Below are positions 13,143 through 16,894 of a stretch of 16,894 nucleotides of DNA, piece by piece; position 1 is the first letter of the stretch; each line of letters opens with the position of its first letter. This DNA comes from an archaeon. Lineage in GTDB: Archaea > B1Sed10-29 > JAJSAI01. A program made the translations under genes and the position numbers. The DNA is taken from contig JAJSAI010000003.1 of assembly GCA_024274695.1 (NCBI GenBank), positions 1 through 16,894 of the forward strand. Reading direction: 5' to 3'. The notes below the pieces were generated by a model. It had not been told where the DNA came from, ran no database searches, and worked only from the letters and a program-made list of their open reading frames with translations.

Positions 13143-14297
13143 ATGAAAGTAACGGATCTAAAGGGATTTAAAAATAAATATCCTATTTTAGGGGAAGAGT
13201 ATGTTTTGCTAAGGGAACCTACAGTTGGAATAATTTATTCCCATAAAAGAGCAGAGAGTGTAGCAGAACTTAATCCCCCCTTATTTTTTATATTAAGCAG
13301 ATGTCAAGGCAAACAAACGTTCGAAGATATTTTTGAAGAGTATATGAAGGTGTTTGGTGTAAAAAACAAAAGAACTGCATTAGAAAAAGTAAGTTTAACT
13401 TTACTTACTCTTTCTGGAGAGGGGATCATTTCTTTTAGAACATGTCCTACAGAAGCTTCTCCAGATCAGTTCAGGATAACTAAAAATTTTAATTTGTATT
13501 CTGTAAACATTGAAATTACCAGAGCGTGCAACCTCCGTTGCAGACACTGCTTTAATAACTCTGGCAATCCCATGCCAGATGAACTTACTACTCGCGAATG
13601 GATAAAAGTGCTGGATATTCTTAAGAAAAAAAGGGTTCTCTCTTTGACATTTACAGGAGAGCCCTTTGCCAGAGAAGACTTTATTGAAATTCTGGCTTAT
13701 GCAGCCTCAAACTTTGATGTATATTTAATGACAAACGGAACAGTTATTGGCGATGATGACTGGTTTAATTCATTAAGTGATAAACAAATAGAAGCATTAA
13801 AAAAAGTAAAAACATTTCAGATATCATTAGATTCGCCAGCTCCCGAGATAAATGATAAGTATAGAGGTAGAGGGTGTTACCAGAAAGTAATCTCTGCGTT
13901 GGAGAGAATAAAGGAATGGGATTCTTTTATTATAATTTCATCAACTATAACCCAAGAAAATAAGCATATGATTCGGGATATGGAAAGATTAGCTGCAAAG
14001 TATAATGCTAGATTAACCTTTGGTGCTTTAGAGTACAGGGGACGGGCAGTTTCACCTGAATTTAAAAACCTTCTTTTAGACGAGACGATAAAAATAGAGG
14101 GGTTAGAAAACAAGCCAGTATATAGTATTCCAAAAGGTGCTACAACGGCATGGTGTAATATGATAAAAGGATATTATACTATAAGACCTAATGGTTACAT
14201 AAAACCTTGTTTAATGCCAGATGATATGTTTGCGGAGTTGGACCCGCGGCTTTATAATTCGGTATCTATCTTTGAACTAGAGAATAAAAGCATTTAA
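13143..14297 (+). CDS. Radical SAM/SPASM peptide maturase with PqqD-like N-terminus, up to an in-frame TAA
   Basis: 384 residues to a TAA at 14295-14297. Residues 15-98 look like a PqqD-type RiPP recognition element (EEYVLLRE strand, LNPPLFFILSRCQGKQTFEDIFEEY, then helices ending GEGIISF). The radical SAM core has C129-x3-C133-x2-C136 (CNLRCRHC) and TGEPF in the GGEP position. A SPASM domain then starts with C338 and C356. The remaining five SPASM Cys lie beyond the TAA, in the same frame (14298-14453). Such enzymes make thioether or carbon-carbon crosslinks in peptides. The next gene is a short Cys-bearing peptide. The gene is A+T-rich, with many TTA, ATA, AAA and AGA codons, unlike its G+C-richer neighbours, which suggests acquisition by transfer. 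Confidence 0.88.
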   Translation: MKVTDLKGFKNKYPILGEEYVLLREPTVGIIYSHKRAESVAELNPPLFFILSRCQGKQTFEDIFEEYMKVFGVKNKRTALEKVSLTLLTLSGEGIISFRTCPTEASPDQFRITKNFNLYSVNIEITRACNLRCRHCFNNSGNPMPDELTTREWIKVLDILKKKRVLSLTFTGEPFAREDFIEILAYAASNFDVYLMTNGTVIGDDDWFNSLSDKQIEALKKVKTFQISLDSPAPEINDKYRGRGCYQKVISALERIKEWDSFIIISSTITQENKHMIRDMERLAAKYNARLTFGALEYRGRAVSPEFKNLLLDETIKIEGLENKPVYSIPKGATTAWCNMIKGYYTIRPNGYIKPCLMPDDMFAELDPRLYNSVSIFELENKSI

Positions 14298-14453
14298 GAA
14301 ACAGAATTTTTTAAGTTGATAAAAGTTCCTTTTCAGTTTATTCCGACAAAAGAGACATGTAAGAAGTGCAAGTATTTGGAAGGCGTCTGTAGAGATTGCG
14401 GACTAGCTCCTTATTATATGAGTTTAAAAAATAAATGTATGAATTGGAGGTGA
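14298..14453 (+). pseudogene. C-terminal SPASM segment of the radical SAM gene after the in-frame TAA
   Basis: Fifty-one codons continue in the same frame and end at TGA 14451-14453. They carry C406-x2-C409-x6-C416-x2-C419...C432, the missing Cys of the SPASM auxiliary cluster site. There is no start codon near the beginning, so it is not an independent gene. Its intact Cys pattern shows that the original protein had 436 residues and that the TAA (codon 385) is either recent, read through, or an error. Without this segment the auxiliary [4Fe-4S] clusters could not form normally. Confidence 0.8.
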
Positions 14454-14460
14454 GGTTTCT

Positions 14461-14613
14461 ATGGATGTGTTTCCGAAGATAATTTGGACCGATGGGAGAA
14501 TTACTGACAGAAATTTGGTAGTAAGGTCAGAATGCGGAAATAAGCCTTGTCATGGTGGTTGCAGTGCCGGAGATTTAGAATTCATCTTCCAAAAAATGGG
14601 TGAAAGGAAATAA
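14461..14613 (+). CDS. 50-residue three-Cys peptide, candidate RiPP precursor
   Basis: An excellent SD (GGAGGTGA, overlapping the radical SAM stop) lies seven bases before the ATG, so it is clearly a gene. The N-terminal half (MDVFPKIIWTDGRITDRNLV) could be a leader. Residues 24-35 (ECGNKPCHGGCS) hold C25-x4-C30-x3-C34 among small and polar residues, a plausible core for thioether crosslinks. The C-terminal 15 residues (DLEFIFQKMGERK end) are longer than usual for a tail. It follows an RRE/SPASM maturase and shares its A+T-rich composition. The stop overlaps the next start as TAATG. An alternative is a small metal-binding accessory protein. I do not recognise the family. Confidence 0.7.
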   Translation: MDVFPKIIWTDGRITDRNLVVRSECGNKPCHGGCSAGDLEFIFQKMGERK

Positions 14614-15635
14614 TGGTAACATTAAAAGGGATCCCGGCTAGTCCGGGAATTTTTGAAGGGGATGCGGTCAAGTTTTCAGGAGAGGAGAGCGCGGAGAAGG
14701 TGGACAAGCGCAAGGTTCTTGTTGGGAAGAAATTCTGGCCGGATCACACGCAGATCTTGACGAAGGCAGGGGCAATCGTGGTTGAAAAGGGAGGGCTGCT
14801 CTCTCACGCGGCGATCATAGCAAGAGAATTCGGGATACCCTGCGTCGTGGGGGTAGAAGGGATTTCACAGCTGGTGAAAGACGGGCAGGTAATCAGGGTC
14901 AATGGAGACGAGGGCACGGTAGAGGTTCCTGGAGGAAGGCAGGTTGAATCTTGGGAGGGTCCAGAGTACATCTACTATAATCTGGAGAACTTAAGGGACG
15001 AGGTGGTTAACAGTACACCCGTGGTTTATGAAGAGTATGATGGAAAAGTATACGTGTATTTTGACTACAAAACCGAGAAGAGTGAACGGGAGAAAGTGCT
15101 CAGAATACTGCGGAAACGCTTTGACGGAAAGCAGGTGGTGGCTGGCAGGGCAAAGCCTCCTGCAATAACCCCTGAAAAATACTACATTTACTTCTTTTTC
15201 AAGCAGGCCATGGAAAACCCTGAGTTCAGGGAGATGTTTTTTGAAGCAAGAAAAGCCGCTGATAATCCTGATCCTCAGGTGATCTCTGCCCTGGCTGAAA
15301 AGGCCTTGAAAAATGCTGTGAAGTACTATCTGAAAGCTGCTGAGATGGGGTCCGAAAAACTGCTTGTTCTTGCAGGAGAGTACGAGTCCACGATTTGCCA
15401 TGAATACTTGGCCAAGAAAGCCTTTAAGAAGCTCCGGGAAACAGTGGGACTGACTAGAATAAGAGAGATAGCGTTGAAGGTAGACAGGGGAGAAGAGTGT
15501 GTGAGCAAGGAGTGCAGACTGTACAAGCTGTTCAAGCGCCTGCTCAATACTCCGGACGAAAAAATAACCTTCTACGGGGTCTCCTTGGCAGAAGCCAAGC
15601 GCAGGGCCAAGGAAAGCGTGGGCAGGCAGTCATGA
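14613..15635 (+). CDS. PEP-utilising (swivel) domain protein with unknown C-terminal region
   Basis: 340 residues. Residues about 1-105 form the phosphohistidine swivel domain of PEP synthase/pyruvate phosphate dikinase: GIPASPGIFEG, KAGAIVVEKGGLLSHAA with the phosphorylatable H65, REFGIPCVVG, and G-x-x-I-x-V-NGDEGTVEV. There is no ATP-grasp domain and no PEP-binding barrel in the gene, so it needs a partner or another role. The remaining 230 residues are mostly helical and unrecognised, with a C-x4-C (ECVSKEC) near the end. The start overlaps the peptide stop (TAATG), which implies translational coupling. Composition returns to that of the rest of the window here. It converges on trm1, with a 6-base overlap. 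Confidence 0.8.
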   Translation: MVTLKGIPASPGIFEGDAVKFSGEESAEKVDKRKVLVGKKFWPDHTQILTKAGAIVVEKGGLLSHAAIIAREFGIPCVVGVEGISQLVKDGQVIRVNGDEGTVEVPGGRQVESWEGPEYIYYNLENLRDEVVNSTPVVYEEYDGKVYVYFDYKTEKSEREKVLRILRKRFDGKQVVAGRAKPPAITPEKYYIYFFFKQAMENPEFREMFFEARKAADNPDPQVISALAEKALKNAVKYYLKAAEMGSEKLLVLAGEYESTICHEYLAKKAFKKLRETVGLTRIREIALKVDRGEECVSKECRLYKLFKRLLNTPDEKITFYGVSLAEAKRRAKESVGRQS

Positions 15636-16679
15636 CAGGCTGAGCACGATCTCCCTGACCTCTTCGAACCCTGCGTTGGTCAGGATCCCCTTCCCGGTGA
15701 AAGGAGATTTCACGGCCCTGAAGCCCTTTTCCCGTAGCGCGCGTATGACCTTCTCCGTTTTGGGAGCGCAGATCTTGTTCTTTTTTGCCAGGTAGTGCAG
15801 GTCAATGTAAGGGTCTTTGAAGTCAAGGTCTTCCCAGAGTTTTCCGAGATAAGTGGGGCCTATTATTTCAAGCCTGCTCCCGCACACGGGGCATTTCTCC
15901 TGCCAGGACAGGCCCGCGTACGGAACGCGTTTCCGGTAGTCGCACTTTTGACAGTACTCGTAGTACCCCACATCCCTTTTCAGGGCCCTGCTCGAGGTCT
16001 TGGCCCAGCCGACGTGCACCGCGAAAACCCTGTAGTAGTGCTGGCGCGCGTACGCGTAAAACGGTAACAGACAAGCGTCTTCTTTCATTCCTTCCCTGAG
16101 GACGGCGTACGCAAGGTTTCTGACGCCAAGTTCTGGGTAGAAGCTGGTCTTGACTCCTCTGACCCCGTACCTCCTGAGCAGGACCTCTGGGAAGGTGGCG
16201 CTCAGGGCTCCCGTGTCAGTGGCAGTGGCAAAGATCATGCTCCCCTTTCCCTTCAGGCTATTTACCGCGGCGGGCAGGAAAGAAATAGGGGAGCCGAAGG
16301 GGTCTATGTCAACCACGTCAAAAGGCCTTTCCTCTAAGAGGAATACTCTCGCGTCCCTGCGGAACACTCTCACGTTAGCATTGTTTATTTCCGCGTTCTT
16401 TTTCATCAGCTCTACCGCCAGGGGGTTGTGATCGTTAGCGTAGACTTCTGCTCCTGCTTCCACAGCGTACCTGACTGCTCTTGCTCCCGTGCCTGACAGG
16501 CAGTCCGCCACCCTGTACTCTCTGCCTTCCCACTTGGCTTTCAGCAGGGACACTGAAATATCCCTGTCTTCCTCCATCACGGGGTTGTAGAAAACGGGGG
16601 CGTCGTACTTGCTGCCGTACTTCTCGGGATCCGGAACGAAAAGGATAACCCTGCCCTCTTTCCTTTTGGTGAGCTTCAT
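15630..16679 (-). CDS. trm1: tRNA (guanine26-N2)-dimethyltransferase
   Basis: 349 residues, typical for archaeal Trm1. The SAM-binding loop is DCLSGTGARA (59-68), followed by VYANDHNP (motif II). The catalytic DIDPFGSP (124-131) is diagnostic for Trm1. The C-terminal domain has a zinc finger C243-x2-C246...C263-x2-C266. The enzyme makes N2,N2-dimethylguanosine at position 26 of tRNA. It is co-transcribed with the upstream L35Ae gene through an ATGA stop-start overlap at 16676-16679. The shared sequence TCATGA at 15630-15635 gives stop codons to both this gene and the convergent swivel-domain gene. Confidence 0.95.
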   Translation of the reverse strand: MKLTKRKEGRVILFVPDPEKYGSKYDAPVFYNPVMEEDRDISVSLLKAKWEGREYRVADCLSGTGARAVRYAVEAGAEVYANDHNPLAVELMKKNAEINNANVRVFRRDARVFLLEERPFDVVDIDPFGSPISFLPAAVNSLKGKGSMIFATATDTGALSATFPEVLLRRYGVRGVKTSFYPELGVRNLAYAVLREGMKEDACLLPFYAYARQHYYRVFAVHVGWAKTSSRALKRDVGYYEYCQKCDYRKRVPYAGLSWQEKCPVCGSRLEIIGPTYLGKLWEDLDFKDPYIDLHYLAKKNKICAPKTEKVIRALREKGFRAVKSPFTGKGILTNAGFEEVREIVLSLS

Positions 16680-16894
16680 TCGATTATCTCCGCAGGGATC
16701 CTTTCCGCGGGCAGGTTCCTGCTGAACTTTGCTCTGACTCTTCCTTTGTTCCCGTGGGCAGCGAGCACTGTGCCAGTGACCCTCTTGTCCTTTCCAACTG
16801 CCGCGACTATCTTCTTTCCAACCAGTTTCAGGGCAGTCTTCCTGTCCTTTACTCCTTCAACCACGACTATGACATGGTTAGGGTTATTAGTGTG
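16676..16894 (-). CDS. rpl35ae: Ribosomal protein L35Ae, N-terminus beyond the window
   Basis: 72 residues are visible; the frame is open to the window edge, so the start lies outside. The GTG at 16864 is internal, since residues before it (HTNNPNHVIV) belong to the conserved part (H-T-x-N-P-N-x-x-I). Further signatures are EGVKDRKTALKLVGKK and HGNKGRVRAKF. L35Ae is a small beta-barrel protein of the large ribosomal subunit in archaea and eukaryotes. The stop overlaps the trm1 start (ATGA), so the two are translated as an operon. Confidence 0.9.
   Translation of the reverse strand, partial: HTNNPNHVIVVVEGVKDRKTALKLVGKKIVAAVGKDKRVTGTVLAAHGNKGRVRAKFSRNLPAERIPAEIIE

Overview
The window is archaeal. 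It carries Gar1 next to transcription factor B (TFB), Trm1-type tRNA methyltransferase and ribosomal protein L35Ae. Many genes also have a TATA-like box about 26-29 bp before the start codon (leaderless transcription), while internal operon genes have Shine-Dalgarno (SD) sites. Class III (oxygen-sensitive) ribonucleotide reductase and radical SAM enzymes point to an anaerobe. I cannot name the lineage from sequence alone.

Layout. 31-1566 (minus): two exported proteins, one with two tandem Ig-like repeats and one lipoprotein. 1660-2406 (plus): a bicupin. 2499-3707 (plus): an AAA_14/DUF4143-type ATPase, flanked on both sides by a diverged direct repeat of about 78 bp that contains TTTACGG/CCGTAAA palindromes and a TATA box. 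3761-4840 (minus): two small ORFs that look like one gene split by a -1 frameshift, then a GNAT acetyltransferase. 4898-5281 (plus): an ASCH protein that shares a symmetric divergent promoter with the GNAT. 5283-8316 (minus): nrdD, nrdG and a small uncertain ORF. 8592-9822 (plus): gar1-tfb, with tfb interrupted by an in-frame TAA. 9823-10054: intergenic, with a promoter and a possible structured RNA. 10055-13073 (plus): an HExxH metallopeptidase-like protein and a large type I membrane surface protein. 13143-14613 (plus): an A+T-rich cassette of a PqqD-like/radical SAM/SPASM maturase, also interrupted by an in-frame TAA, and a 50-residue three-Cys peptide. 14613-15635 (plus): a protein with a PEP-utilising swivel domain. 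15630-16894 (minus): trm1 and the start-truncated L35Ae gene. No gap between genes exceeds 300 bases.

The two most interesting points follow. (a) A putative RiPP-type operon (RRE-like domain fused to radical SAM/SPASM, then a Cys-containing peptide, then a phosphohistidine-swivel protein) lies in a compositionally foreign block. (b) Two unrelated genes, the basal transcription factor TFB and the radical SAM maturase, each have exactly one in-frame TAA with a perfectly conserved frame on both sides, and both TAAs are followed by G. TAA also ends genes normally here, so general reassignment is unlikely. Readthrough, stop-restart translation, recent nonsense mutation and sequence error all remain open.
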